Source of the DNA: DAITPV01 sp050692555
GTDB taxonomy: Bacteria; Actinomycetota; UBA4738; CALAEC01
DNA: 64,000 bases
Direction of reading: 5' to 3'
Assembly: GCA_050692555.1 (NCBI GenBank)
Contig: JBOGVS010000005.1
Coordinates: 59,077-123,076, forward strand
In this document: positions 51,876-60,349 of the stretch, in pieces
How positions within the stretch are numbered: position 1 is the stretch's first letter
How the letters are laid out: each line of letters begins with the position of its first letter
The notes under the pieces: generated by a model
Database searches by the model: none
Told to the model about the DNA's origin: nothing
The model's input: only the letters and a program-made list of their open reading frames with translations
Translations under genes and position numbers: made by a program

Positions 51876-52667
51876 GTGCTGCTGGAGAGCAAGAACGCGG
51901 TGATCTACGGAGCCGGGGGGCCGATCAGCGGCGCGGTGGCTCGAGCGTTCGGTCGCGAGGGGGCCAGGGTCTTCCTGGCCGGCCGCACCCGTGCCCGGCT
52001 GGGCGAGGTGGCCACGGCCATCTCCGATGCCGGGGGGGAGGCCGAGACGGCGGAGGTCGATGTCCTCGATGAGGGCGCCGTCGACACCTATGCCGACGCC
52101 GTCGCTCAGGACGCCGGGGGCATCGACGTATCCTTCACCGCCATCGGGCACGGAGACGTCCACGGGGTCCCGCTGGTCGAGATGGGGTTCGACGATTTCG
52201 CCAGGCCGATCACCACGGCCATGAAGGCCCAGTTCCTGACGGCACGGGCCGCAGCGCGGCACATGGTCAAGCAGGGTTCCGGGGTCATCATGGCCATCAC
52301 CGCGACGACGGCCCGCCTGGCCACCCCTCACGTAGGTGGTACTGGGGTCACGTTCGACGCCATCGAGAGCCTGTGTCGGCAGCTGGCCGTGGAGCTCGGG
52401 CCGCACGGGATTCGGGTGATCTGGCTGCCGACCACCGGGATCCCCGAGGCGTTCAAGGACACGGGCGAGCCACCGCCCAACTACGGCACCGGGAGGCTGA
52501 TGACGCCCGAAGAACACGTCGCCTGGATGCAGGAACAGACGTTGCTGGGACGGCTGACCTCGCTGGCGGACGTGGCCAACGCCGCGGCCTTCGTGGCCTC
52601 GGATCAAGCGGGCACAATGACCGCAGCCGCGGTGAACCTCACCGCCGGTGCCGTGGCGACGAGATGA
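51876..52667 (+). CDS. SDR-family oxidoreductase with atypical active site
   Basis: A 263-residue Rossmann protein. The nucleotide motif is VIYGAGGPISGAVARAF and the acidic strand end is AEVDVLDE, but the usual YxxxK is not found; the segment corresponding to it reads VGGTGVTFDAIESLCRQ and the Ser is replaced by Thr (AITATTARL). Thus it may be a non-catalytic or altered reductase. Start is GTG 51876, placed after GGGAGGG; ATG 51864 is a second option. The stop overlaps the VOC gene (ATGA). Confidence 0.72.
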   Translation: MLLESKNAVIYGAGGPISGAVARAFGREGARVFLAGRTRARLGEVATAISDAGGEAETAEVDVLDEGAVDTYADAVAQDAGGIDVSFTAIGHGDVHGVPLVEMGFDDFARPITTAMKAQFLTARAAARHMVKQGSGVIMAITATTARLATPHVGGTGVTFDAIESLCRQLAVELGPHGIRVIWLPTTGIPEAFKDTGEPPPNYGTGRLMTPEEHVAWMQEQTLLGRLTSLADVANAAAFVASDQAGTMTAAAVNLTAGAVATR

Positions 52668-53059
52668 GCGAACAGGAGACGGCGATGCTGAAGAACTCAC
52701 CCTTCTACGCGGGTTTTGCGGTTGACGACACCTCCAAGGCGCAGGCGTTCTACGGGGAGACGCTGGGGGTGAACGTCATCGACATCGGCAATGAGTTGCT
52801 GTCACTTCAAGCAGGAAACGGGTACGCGGTGCTGATCTATCCGAAGCCGGGACACGTCCCAGCCGCCCACACGATCCTGAACTTCCCGGTGGACGACATC
52901 GAAGCGGCCGTGGACGCCCTCACGGAAGCCGGGGTGGAGTTCGAGCATTACGACCAGGGACCGCTAACGACCAACGAGAAGGGCATCGCCACTCCCGGAC
53001 CGAAGCAGGCCTGGTTCAGGGACCCGGCCGGGAACATCTTGTCGGTGATCCAGGACTAA
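52664..53059 (+). CDS. VOC/glyoxalase-family protein
   Basis: A 131-residue single VOC module duplex: SPFYAGFAVDDTSKAQAFYGETLG and the partner half VEFEHYDQGPLTTNEKGI ... WFRDPAGNILSVIQD. The metal ligands (Glu/His) typical of glyoxalase I are not obvious in the first half, so it may bind rather than catalyse (bleomycin-resistance-like). ATG 52664 overlaps the SDR stop by 4 nt, so it is translated with it. Confidence 0.8.
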   Translation: MSEQETAMLKNSPFYAGFAVDDTSKAQAFYGETLGVNVIDIGNELLSLQAGNGYAVLIYPKPGHVPAAHTILNFPVDDIEAAVDALTEAGVEFEHYDQGPLTTNEKGIATPGPKQAWFRDPAGNILSVIQD

Positions 53060-53062
53060 TCG

Positions 53063-53560
53063 TCAGCCGGCGCGCGCCTTGAGCTTCTCGAGGTACTCGT
53101 CAAGACGCTCATACGTCTCAGCCGCGCCGGACTCCATCCCCGTGTTCAGCATCCCGTCGCGGTCCTCCACCGAGTCGTAGACAGCGTTCGCGGTGACCGT
53201 GGTCTTCCCGTCGTGCTCTTCGAGGGTCAACGTCTCGACCGAGACGTGGCCGGGCATCCCTTCCCACTCGAACGTCCACACGATGCGCTCCGGCCGGACG
53301 ATCTCCCGGAACTCGCCGCGGAACCCCTGGTCCTCTTCGTCGCCCGGGCCCTTGTGTACGATCCGCCACTTGCCGCCCGGCCGGAAGTCGATCTCGCAGC
53401 TGGCGAACTCATACTTCCGAGGCCCCCACCAGTTGGACATGTGCTCACACGAGGTGTGGGCCTCGAACACCACGTCGCGCGGCGCGTCGAAGACACGGGT
53501 CATGCGGATTTCCTTGTCCGACGGCGTCTCCACCGAGAGCTTGTTACCGCTTCCGCCCAT
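53063..53560 (-). CDS. SRPBCC (AHSA1-like) protein
   Basis: A 165-residue START-fold protein: MTRVFDAPRDVVFEAHTSCEHMSNWWGP, FDFRP-like segment IDFRPGGKWRIV, and the C-terminal helix TYERLDEYLEKLK. AHSA1-type members bind hydrophobic ligands. It is coupled to the ArsR regulator gene (17-nt overlap), a common arrangement in which ArsR controls the ligand-binding partner. Confidence 0.82.
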   Translation of the reverse strand: MGGSGNKLSVETPSDKEIRMTRVFDAPRDVVFEAHTSCEHMSNWWGPRKYEFASCEIDFRPGGKWRIVHKGPGDEEDQGFRGEFREIVRPERIVWTFEWEGMPGHVSVETLTLEEHDGKTTVTANAVYDSVEDRDGMLNTGMESGAAETYERLDEYLEKLKARAG

Positions 53561-53906
53561 GTCCCTTCTCCTTTCCTCGGCCCTGGAGCTTCTCCAGGTA
53601 CTCGTCCAGTCGGTCGTAGCTTTCCTCCCAGAAGCGCCGGTACCGCTCGGCCCACTCGGCGACGTCCTTGAGGGGCCTCGCCTCGAGCCGGGCCGGTCGC
53701 CACTGCCGCTCCCGGCCCCGGGCGATCAGCCCCGCCCGTTCGAGCACCTTCAGGTGCTTGGAGACGGCCGGCAGGCTCATCTCGAACGGCTGCGACAGCT
53801 CGGTGACGGAGGCCTCCCCCGCCGACAGCCGCGCCAGGATCGCCCGCCGCGTGGGGTTCGCGAGGGCCGCGAAGGTGCGGTCCAGGCGATCGGCAACCTT
53901 TGTCAT
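53544..53906 (-). CDS. ArsR-family winged-helix regulator
   Basis: A 120-residue ArsR/SmtB-fold repressor: ALANPTRRAILARLSAGEASVTELSQPFEMSLPAVSKHLKVLERAGLIARG is the wHTH. No metal-binding Cys is seen, so it is not a classic arsenic sensor; the C-terminal helix (RRFWEESYDRLDEYLEKLQ) resembles that of the downstream SRPBCC protein. ATG 53906 has AGGAGGTTGA. Two GTAACC direct repeats 11 bases apart (53923, 53934) lie upstream. Confidence 0.88.
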   Translation of the reverse strand: MTKVADRLDRTFAALANPTRRAILARLSAGEASVTELSQPFEMSLPAVSKHLKVLERAGLIARGRERQWRPARLEARPLKDVAEWAERYRRFWEESYDRLDEYLEKLQGRGKEKGHGRKR

Positions 53907-54024
53907 TCAACCTCCTAGTTAAGTAACCGAGTGGTAACCTACCTTCCGGCGGGTGCTCCTGTCAAGAGATGACCGTCCGACCCGGCGGCCGGTCCCCATC
54001 AGCCCGACGGTAGACTCCGGCACG

Positions 54025-54492
54025 ATGCGGCAGGTCTCGGACGCATTCCTCCTGAACATGGCCGAGGTCTCCGCGACCCTCATCGGCCTGTTCCTGGTGG
54101 GGGTGTCCTTCTAGGGTCTCTCCCTCACCCTGGTGGGGGTGTTCTTCTAGGGTCTCTCCCTCACCCTGGTGGCCATGAACCTTGTGTGGACCAGATGGCT
54201 CTTCCTCCTGCTCAGCCTCATCCTCCTTGCCGCGAACATCGACACCGTTGCTCGCATGTGGGCGGTTGCGAAGGTCACCGGGCCCCACCGGCTTCCTGCT
54301 GGTGAACGAGGGGCTGGGATCGGTGGGAGTGCTGGCCCTTGTCACCCTCCCGTGGATCCTTGGGGGGGCTCCATCCGACCAGGGAGGACCTCACGTGGGC
54401 CATCCTCCTGGCGTTCGCCACGGGCACTCATCGCCCTGGTGCTGTCGGTCTTCGTTACGGCCGGGTTGGAGGCCCGCCGACTGAAGGGGTGA
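54025..54492 (+). pseudogene. Degraded small membrane protein gene
   Basis: MRQVSDAFLLNMAEVSATLIGLFLVGVSF is followed by TAG in the repeated 36-mer, then further TAG, then the frame continues WTRWLFLLLSLILLAANIDTVARM. Later pieces lie in other frames (LLVNEGLGSVGVLALVTLPWIL; DLTWAILLAFATG; LIALVLSVFVTAGLEARRLKG). Joined, they resemble one four-helix membrane protein of about 150 residues with two stops and at least three frame changes, so it is not simply a sequencing error. No family recognised. Confidence 0.65.
54097..54168 (+). repeat. 36-bp tandem duplication with an in-frame TAG
   Basis: Two adjacent copies of a 36-base unit (54097-54132 and 54133-54168) beginning GTGGGGGTGT and differing by one C/T. 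Each contains TAG in the reading frame of the membrane protein, so the unit carries a stop at the same codon and the duplication multiplied it. Confidence 0.85.
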
Positions 54493-54610
54493 GGGGTCGC
54501 CCGTTCGCCTCAGAGACTGGTCACCGGCGAGCGCGGCGGCGACGGGTTCGTCGATTCGATCCGTCGTCATCCGAGCCCGGTCCGCACGTCACGGTCGCGA
54601 TGGTCTCCGG

Positions 54611-55033
54611 TCATGCCTGCGGCTTGTTACGCCTGACCTCCTGCAAGACCCAAGTGTTGCCGTCGGGGTCGCTGAAATCGGCGAACGAACCGTAGTCCTG
54701 GTGATCGGGATCCGGTCCCGGCTCCCAGCCGCCCGGGCCCATGTGCCGGATATCGCTAACGTCCACACCACGTCCCACGAGCTCGGCACGGGCCGCCTCG
54801 ATGTCGGAGACGATCAGATGCGTGCCCCGGTAGGAGCCCGGTGACGCGTCCGTGATCCCTATCCCGATGGAGACCGAGCACGCCGAGCCGGGCGGGGTCA
54901 TCTGGACGACGCGGAACTCATCGTTGGGCTGATGGTCGACGTCCAGGTTGAACCCGAGCCGTTCGACGTAGAACGCCTTGGCGCGGTCCACGTCCGAGAC
55001 CGGAATCAACACCAGTTCGAGCTTGTAGTCCAC
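54611..55033 (-). CDS. VOC/glyoxalase-family protein
   Basis: A 140-residue VOC protein: LELVLIPVSDVDRAKAFYVERLGFNLDVDHQ, a middle GTHLIVSDIEAARAELVGRGVDV, and FADFSDPDGNTWVLQEVR at the end. It has the two-beta-alpha-beta pattern; probable metal ligands include His in GTHLIV and Glu in LQEVR. Function in this family ranges from glyoxalase to antibiotic resistance. Ends 118 nt after the membrane pseudogene; upstream lies the GntR gene. Confidence 0.82.
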   Translation of the reverse strand: MDYKLELVLIPVSDVDRAKAFYVERLGFNLDVDHQPNDEFRVVQMTPPGSACSVSIGIGITDASPGSYRGTHLIVSDIEAARAELVGRGVDVSDIRHMGPGGWEPGPDPDHQDYGSFADFSDPDGNTWVLQEVRRNKPQA

Positions 55034-55175
55034 GATTCAGCCCTCCTTCTATCGATTGGTCACTGTTAGATGATCGCGGTCTTGCCCTCCAGGAGCCCCG
55101 TCATCCTGCCTCCTTTGCTTCGCCGACGTTCACGATATGCAACGTCGGATCCGGTGAAGACTCATCGGTGATCGG

Positions 55176-55888
55176 ATGATTGCCCCAACCCCAGACCCTG
55201 ACGCCAGGGACCGATCCGGACGGACCACCTCCTCCCTCCTCCGTGATCTCGTCTACCAGCGCATCCGGACGGGGATCGTCGAGGGTGAGCTGCCCCCCGA
55301 ATCGAGGCTGAGGGACTCGGAGTTCGCCCAGGAATTCGGGGTCAGCCGCACGTCCATTCGGGAGGCACTGAGACGCCTTCAGGACGAGGGCCTGGTACTG
55401 CCTCCGCCAGCCGCTGGACGCGTGTGGCTCCGCTGGACCTCGAGGAAGCCAAACGCGTGTACCCCATCGTTTCGGCTCTGGAGAGCTTGGCGGTTCGGAT
55501 GCTCGTCTCCGTCGGCGAAGAGCTGGCGGACGGCCTAACGGCGGCGAACGAGAGGCTGCGGGCCATGTTGGCCACCGGCGATGGGCTCGAGGCGTCGCGA
55601 GCCGACGACGCTTTCCACAGCTTGCTGGTGGATGCTGCACAGAATCATGAGCTGTCAGAGACCATCGATCGCTTCAAGGCTCGATTGCAGCGCTTCGAGA
55701 TCGCCTTCTTCAGGGGCCCGGACGCATCGAACTATTCGGTCGATGAGCATGCAGCGATCATCGAATCCCTCCGCCACGGAGATCTCGACGGCGCGGCGAG
55801 GGCGGTCGACGCGAACTGGAAGCGAGGGCTGGATCGGTGGGCCACGCCCAGACCTGTGGAGCGTTCCGTCCGAACCTCCTCGAGCTGA
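55176..55888 (+). CDS. GntR/FadR-C (FCD) family regulator, frameshifted
   Basis: About 237 residues if one base is added near 55415-55425. The N-terminal winged helix (LLRDLVYQRIRTGIVEGELPPESRLRDSEFAQEFGVSRTSIREALRRLQDEG) is in the frame of 55176, the FCD domain (EEAKRVYPIVSALESLAVRML ... RADDAFHSLLVDAAQNHELSETIDRFKARL) in the next frame, with the join at AGR|VAPLDLEEAK. A missing G in a GTGGTG-like sequence would restore it. FCD domains bind carboxylate ligands with a metal. The target genes are unknown. Confidence 0.72.
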
Positions 55889-55967
55889 GAGGGGTCCCAC
55901 GCCCGCTCTGTCGACAGTCCCGCCCCGCCGTACCTCGCGCCTTACTCCCCTGTGAGCGCGCTCCCTT

Positions 55968-56846
55968 TTAGGAGGACGAAGAACCAATGGCCGGGGCGCG
56001 GGCGGTGAGGAGCGCGTACTGGATGAAGCCACGGGCCCGCAGACGCTCGACCTGACGGAGACCCACCTGGGCGCCCCAGACCTGGGCCCGCGGGAGGCCC
56101 CGAGGCGAGGCGAGCCGGCTCCGTCCCAGCCGAAGCGCCGGGTCGATTGTGCGGGCGGCGCACAGCTCGACGCGTACGTCGGCGAACCCCGCCGCCTCCG
56201 CCAGCCCGGCGATGCGCCCGGCACTGGCCATCTGCCGCGTGCGCATCCCCCAAATCCGCAGCTGCAGGAGCCCGGCCGCGGCGTCCGGGAGGGTCCGGGG
56301 GCGCCGCTCGACGGTCACGTCCGACATGGACAGGACCCCGCCCGGCCGGAGCACCCGGAGCGCCTCTGCGAAGAAGGCCGCCCGGGAAGGGAAGTGGAAC
56401 GCTGCCTCCACGCAGATCAGCCCCTCGAAGCAGGCGTCCCGGAAGGGGAGGCGGACCGCGTCGGCGACCACCGGGAACGCCTCCGCCGACGAGAGACGCT
56501 CCTGCCCGGCCCGGAGCTGGAACTCGGTGATGTTGACAGCAACGAGCAGGCGGGGTGCCGTCACCCGCGCGATCACCGGGTCCTGGGCGCCGAGGCCATT
56601 CGCCACATCCAGGACCGCGCCGCCCCGAGGGAGCGAGTCGGCGAGGATCTTGACCAGGCGTTCGGGGGCCCGCGCAGCCTCCTCCTCACTCCCCTCCCCT
56701 TCCCACCACCCCAGGTTCAGCCAGCCGGGTGCCGGGGCCAGGAAGAAGCCGGTGCCGAGGCTCTCGTAGACCGTCACCGCCGGGCGGGTCCCGAGATGGA
56801 ACATCCCCCGGAGATGCCGGAGGTTCGCCCGCGTGAGCCCGAACAC
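55968..56846 (-). CDS. Class I SAM-dependent methyltransferase
   Basis: A 292-residue methyltransferase with a SAM motif VLDVANGLGAQDPVIAR and motif II VAVNITEFQLRAGQERL, VADAVRLPFRD and FEALRVLRPGGVL-like ALRVLRPGGVLSM. The pattern LNLGWWEG before it and NITEFQL resembles small-molecule C/N/O-methyltransferases of the tocopherol/rebeccamycin type. The substrate is unknown. ATG 56846. Confidence 0.82.
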   Translation of the reverse strand: MFGLTRANLRHLRGMFHLGTRPAVTVYESLGTGFFLAPAPGWLNLGWWEGEGSEEEAARAPERLVKILADSLPRGGAVLDVANGLGAQDPVIARVTAPRLLVAVNITEFQLRAGQERLSSAEAFPVVADAVRLPFRDACFEGLICVEAAFHFPSRAAFFAEALRVLRPGGVLSMSDVTVERRPRTLPDAAAGLLQLRIWGMRTRQMASAGRIAGLAEAAGFADVRVELCAARTIDPALRLGRSRLASPRGLPRAQVWGAQVGLRQVERLRARGFIQYALLTARAPAIGSSSS

Positions 56847-56958
56847 TCGTCCAGGCTATCGTCCTCTGAAAAGGAGCAGATCGGCCCGGGCCGACCACAC
56901 CCCCACGAAGATGGTCGTAGTAGACGAGATAACCTCCGCCATCGAGCGGGGATACCGA

Positions 56959-57753
56959 CTACCGGCGAGAGATCCCGATACGCGTGCCGGAAGCGGCGCC
57001 GTCGCCGGTAGGGCAGCCCAGGGCGGCTGAGGCGCTCGCCGCCTGTCCGGTCACCAGGGGGATCAGCTCGGGGATGCGTTCCGGAGTCACGCTCACCGTC
57101 CATCCCGAGACGCTCATGGCCGCCACCACCTCGCCGGTGTGGTCGCGGATCGGGGCCGCCACGCACCGGATCCCGTCCTCGTTCTCGACGTTGTCGATGG
57201 CGTAGCCTCGCTGACGGACCCGCTCCAGCTCCTCGCGAAACCGCTTCGCGTGCACGAAGGTGTGGTGGGTCCGGCGGATCAGCCCCACGTCCTCCACATA
57301 CCTTGCCCACTCTTCCCCCGGCCGGGCCGCCAGGAGGACCTTCCCCAGGGCGGTTGAGTGGCAGGCACCTCGAGCCCCCAGTCGGGAGGCCATGCTCACC
57401 GCCTGCCGGCCCTCCACCTTGTCGATGTACACCATCTCCAGCCCGTCCAGAACGCCGAGGTGGGCAGTCTCCGAGGTGAGCTGGGCCAGTCGCTCCAGAT
57501 GTGGCCTGACCTCCTGCCGGATCTCCATGCGATCGAGCACCATCGAGCCGAGCTCCAGGACCCTCGGGCCCAGCCCGTACACACGAGTCGTGGGGTCCTG
57601 CTGGGCCCATCCCATCTCCACCAGCGCCGAGACGAAGCGGAAGGCCGTGGTCTTGTTCAGCTCCAGGGACGAGGCGATGGAGGACAGGCTCGACGGCCCG
57701 GCCTCGGCCAGATGCTCCACGAGCTGCATCGTGCGACGGGCGGACTGGCTCAT
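56959..57753 (-). CDS. IclR-family transcriptional regulator
   Basis: A 264-residue regulator: wHTH SLSSIASSLELNKTTAFRFVSALVEMGWAQ, then IclR effector domain with LGVLDGLEMVYIDKVEGRQAVSM, GACHSTALGKVLLA and YAIDNVENEDGIRCVAAPIRDHTGEVVAAMSVSG. It lies divergently next to the catabolic operon, with an inverted repeat between (57819-57841), so it most likely controls it in response to a carbohydrate or its breakdown product. Confidence 0.9.
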   Translation of the reverse strand: MSQSARRTMQLVEHLAEAGPSSLSSIASSLELNKTTAFRFVSALVEMGWAQQDPTTRVYGLGPRVLELGSMVLDRMEIRQEVRPHLERLAQLTSETAHLGVLDGLEMVYIDKVEGRQAVSMASRLGARGACHSTALGKVLLAARPGEEWARYVEDVGLIRRTHHTFVHAKRFREELERVRQRGYAIDNVENEDGIRCVAAPIRDHTGEVVAAMSVSGWTVSVTPERIPELIPLVTGQAASASAALGCPTGDGAASGTRIGISRR

Positions 57754-57818
57754 CGGCCCCCCACCTGGATTTGCGAACCGTGAACGGCCAGACTAGACTG
57801 CGTTGCGTCCATAGGAAT

Positions 57819-57841
57819 AGGATTTCACATATCGAAATCCT
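57819..57841. promoter_or_regulatory. Operator-like palindrome between iclR and the catabolic operon
   Basis: AGGATTTC and GAAATCCT, perfect eight-base arms separated by seven bases (ACATATC). It lies 22 bases before the binding-protein ATG and 66 bases from the IclR start. TTTC...GAAA arms are of the IclR-operator kind. Confidence 0.7.
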
Positions 57842-57862
57842 GTGCAAGTCGGGAGGCGACAC

Positions 57863-58834
57863 ATGACGGCGCGACTTGCGGGTTTGGCTCTCGCCGGACT
57901 CCTGGTCCTGGGAGCGTGCACCGAGGGCGGGGGCGGCGGGGAAGACCGTGGAGACGCACAGGCGGAGAACCTGCGGATCGGCGTGGCCAACTTCACCCTG
58001 TGCTGCGCCTACTTCATCGGCATGGACGAGGCCGCCCAGTTGGAGGCGGCGGCGTACGGCAACGTCGAGGTCATCTCGACCGATGCGGGCGGCGACGCAG
58101 CCAAGCTCACATCCGACGTCGAAGATCTCCTGGCCCAGGGCGTCGACGGACTGATCATCAGCGCAGGGCCGCTGGAGTCTGCACCTGCCGCCCTGGAGGC
58201 CGCCGACCGGGCGGGGGTCCCCGTGGTCATGGTCGACCGGAAGCTGACCGGCGGCCCCTACACCAGCTGGATAGGGCCCGACAACGAGGCCATCGGACGC
58301 CAGGACGGCGAGTACATCGCCGACCGCCTCGAGGGCAAGGGCAAGCTCCTGGTGATCAGCGGGGGACCAGCCGACAACACCATCGGGCTGGCGCGGACCA
58401 ACGGGATGCTCTCGGTCGTGGAGCAGACCAACATCGAGGTTGTCCGGGCACCGCAGTTCGGCGAGTGGAGCGAGGACGGCGGCCTGGCGGTCACTGAGGA
58501 CATGCTCGCGGCCCACGGCGACCTCGACGCCATCTTCTGCGAGAACGACTCGATGTGCCTCGGAGCGCAGAAGGCCGTCGAGGACGCCGGACTCACCGAC
58601 GACATCTTCCTGGTAGGGGTGGACGGGCAGAAGGAGGCCCTGCAGGCCATCCTGGAGGGCACCAACTATGAGGCCACCGGGCTCAACGACTCCGACCAGA
58701 TCGGGCGGGAGGGCTTCCACCGGCTGATGGCCATCCTGGCCGGGGCCGACTCGGAGAAGGACACCGTGCTGCCGTCTCCCCTGATCACTCGGGAGAACGC
58801 CGAGAAGTACTACGACCCCGACAGCGTCTTCTGA
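57863..58834 (+). CDS. ABC transporter sugar-binding lipoprotein (RbsB/periplasmic-binding 4 type)
   Basis: A 323-residue lipoprotein. Lipobox LLVLGACTEG at residues 14-23, preceded by GGGAGGCGAC before ATG 57863. The two-lobe sugar-binding pattern is present: LRIGVANFTLCCAYFIGMDEAAQL, DLLAQGVDGLIISAG, RLEGKGKLLVISGGPADN and DIFLVGVDGQKEALQAI. It belongs to class B simple-sugar binding proteins. The bound ligand (pentose, polyol or other) is not known. Confidence 0.88.
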   Translation: MTARLAGLALAGLLVLGACTEGGGGGEDRGDAQAENLRIGVANFTLCCAYFIGMDEAAQLEAAAYGNVEVISTDAGGDAAKLTSDVEDLLAQGVDGLIISAGPLESAPAALEAADRAGVPVVMVDRKLTGGPYTSWIGPDNEAIGRQDGEYIADRLEGKGKLLVISGGPADNTIGLARTNGMLSVVEQTNIEVVRAPQFGEWSEDGGLAVTEDMLAAHGDLDAIFCENDSMCLGAQKAVEDAGLTDDIFLVGVDGQKEALQAILEGTNYEATGLNDSDQIGREGFHRLMAILAGADSEKDTVLPSPLITRENAEKYYDPDSVF

Positions 58835-58894
58835 GGGCGGCCGGGTCGCAGGTGACGAGCGACCCCGAGTATCGTCGGCAGAGGGGCGTGTGCC

Positions 58895-60349
58895 ATGCGG
58901 ATGCTGATCGATAGCGAGTGGGTAGAGGCTTCCGACGGCACCCGGATCGAGGTCCGGAACCCGGCCACCGGAGAGGTCCTCGACTCCGTCCCCCAAGCCT
59001 CGCTCGGGGACGCCCGGCGGGCCGTGGAGGCCGCCCTCCGAGGGAAGGAGCGGATGGCGCGGCTCCCCGCCCACGAACGCGCCGCCATCCTGTTCCGCAC
59101 GGCCCAGGCCATGGAGGAGAACCTCGACGACCTGGCCCGGCTCCTGGCCAGCGAGAACGGCAAGCCGCTCCTCCAGACCACCGAGGAGGTGCGGGCCGCC
59201 ATCCGCATCTTCTGGGGGTTCGGCGAGGAGGCCAAGCGGATCATCGGGCGGGTGATCCCCATGGACGCGGTGCCGGGCATGGAGCGACACGTGGCCCTGG
59301 CGGTCCGCCAACCGGTCGGCGTGGTGGCCGCCATCGTCCCGTTCAACTACCCGGTCGAGCTCTACGCGCACAAAGGAGCGGCCGCCCTGGCGGCGGGCAA
59401 CGCCGTCATCGCCAAACCCCCTACGGAGTGCCCGCTCACGCTGCTCCGGATCGCGGAGATGCTGGAACAGGCCGGCCTCCCCCAAGGAGCCCACCAGATG
59501 CTTCCCGGCCCCGGGGTGCCGGTGGGTGAGTTCCTGGCCTCGACAGAGGGCGTCGACCTGATCACGGTCACCGGTAGCGTGGGCACCGGACGCCGGATCT
59601 CGGAGCTGGCCTCGGCCACGCTCAAGTCGGTACACCTGGAGCTGGGCGGCAACGACGCTCTGATCGTCTGCGACGACGCCGACCTGGAGAAGGCCGCCGA
59701 GGCGGTGGTCCTCGGCCGCCTGGCCCGTGGCAATGGCCAGATCTGCTGCGCGGTGAAGCGCGTCCTGGTGGACGCTCCCTCATTCGACGATCTGGCCCAG
59801 ATCCTCACCGAGAAGGCCAGGGCTCTGCGGGTCGGGGATCCCCTCGAGCCCGGCACCGACGTCGGCCCGCTGATCACCACCGAGGCCGCGGAGCGCGTGG
59901 AGGCGTTCATCGAGGAGGCCGTGGCCGCCGGGGCCAAGGTCCGGGCGGGAGGCCACCGGCGGGACGCCTTCGTCGAGCCCACGGTGCTCACCGACGTGCC
60001 GCCCGCCGTCCCCCTCTTCCGCGAGGAGGTGTTCGGCCCGGTGGCCCCGCTGGTCCCCTTCCATACCGTGGACGAAGCGGTGGCCGTGGCCAACGACACG
60101 CCCTACGGTCTCCAGGCGGCGGTGTTCACGAAGGACATCTCCCGGGCTTTCGACATCGCCTACCGGCTCCAGGTCGGCGGGGTGATCGTGAACTGGTCCT
60201 CCGCGGTGCGTGTGGAGAACCTCCCCTTCGGGGGCCTCAAGTTCACCGGCCACGGCCGAGAAGGGCTCCACGACACCCTGGAGCTCATGACCCGCCAGAA
60301 GTCGATCCTGGTGCACGACGCGCTGTCCGGCGCCTTCGAAGAGCGGTGA
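58895..60349 (+). CDS. Aldehyde dehydrogenase
   Basis: A 484-residue NAD(P)-dependent ALDH: VVAAIVPFNYPVELYAHKGAAALAAGNAVIAKPPTECP, TGSVGTGRRIS, Glu in VHLELGGNDALIV and catalytic Cys in GQICCAVKRVLVD. The nearest pattern is glycolaldehyde/succinate semialdehyde-type. It would oxidise an aldehyde produced during breakdown of the imported substrate. It lies between the binding protein and ATPase genes, coupled to the ATPase gene by overlap (4 nt). Confidence 0.9.
   Translation: MRMLIDSEWVEASDGTRIEVRNPATGEVLDSVPQASLGDARRAVEAALRGKERMARLPAHERAAILFRTAQAMEENLDDLARLLASENGKPLLQTTEEVRAAIRIFWGFGEEAKRIIGRVIPMDAVPGMERHVALAVRQPVGVVAAIVPFNYPVELYAHKGAAALAAGNAVIAKPPTECPLTLLRIAEMLEQAGLPQGAHQMLPGPGVPVGEFLASTEGVDLITVTGSVGTGRRISELASATLKSVHLELGGNDALIVCDDADLEKAAEAVVLGRLARGNGQICCAVKRVLVDAPSFDDLAQILTEKARALRVGDPLEPGTDVGPLITTEAAERVEAFIEEAVAAGAKVRAGGHRRDAFVEPTVLTDVPPAVPLFREEVFGPVAPLVPFHTVDEAVAVANDTPYGLQAAVFTKDISRAFDIAYRLQVGGVIVNWSSAVRVENLPFGGLKFTGHGREGLHDTLELMTRQKSILVHDALSGAFEER

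Noticed and set aside
53923..53939. GTAACC direct repeats upstream of the ArsR gene as an operator
   Set aside because: They are direct, not dyad, repeats of only six bases; suggestive but too short to call a site.
56847..59635. Long minus-strand frame across the IclR, binding-protein and ALDH genes
   Set aside because: Low-quality composition and antisense to genes with strong family motifs.
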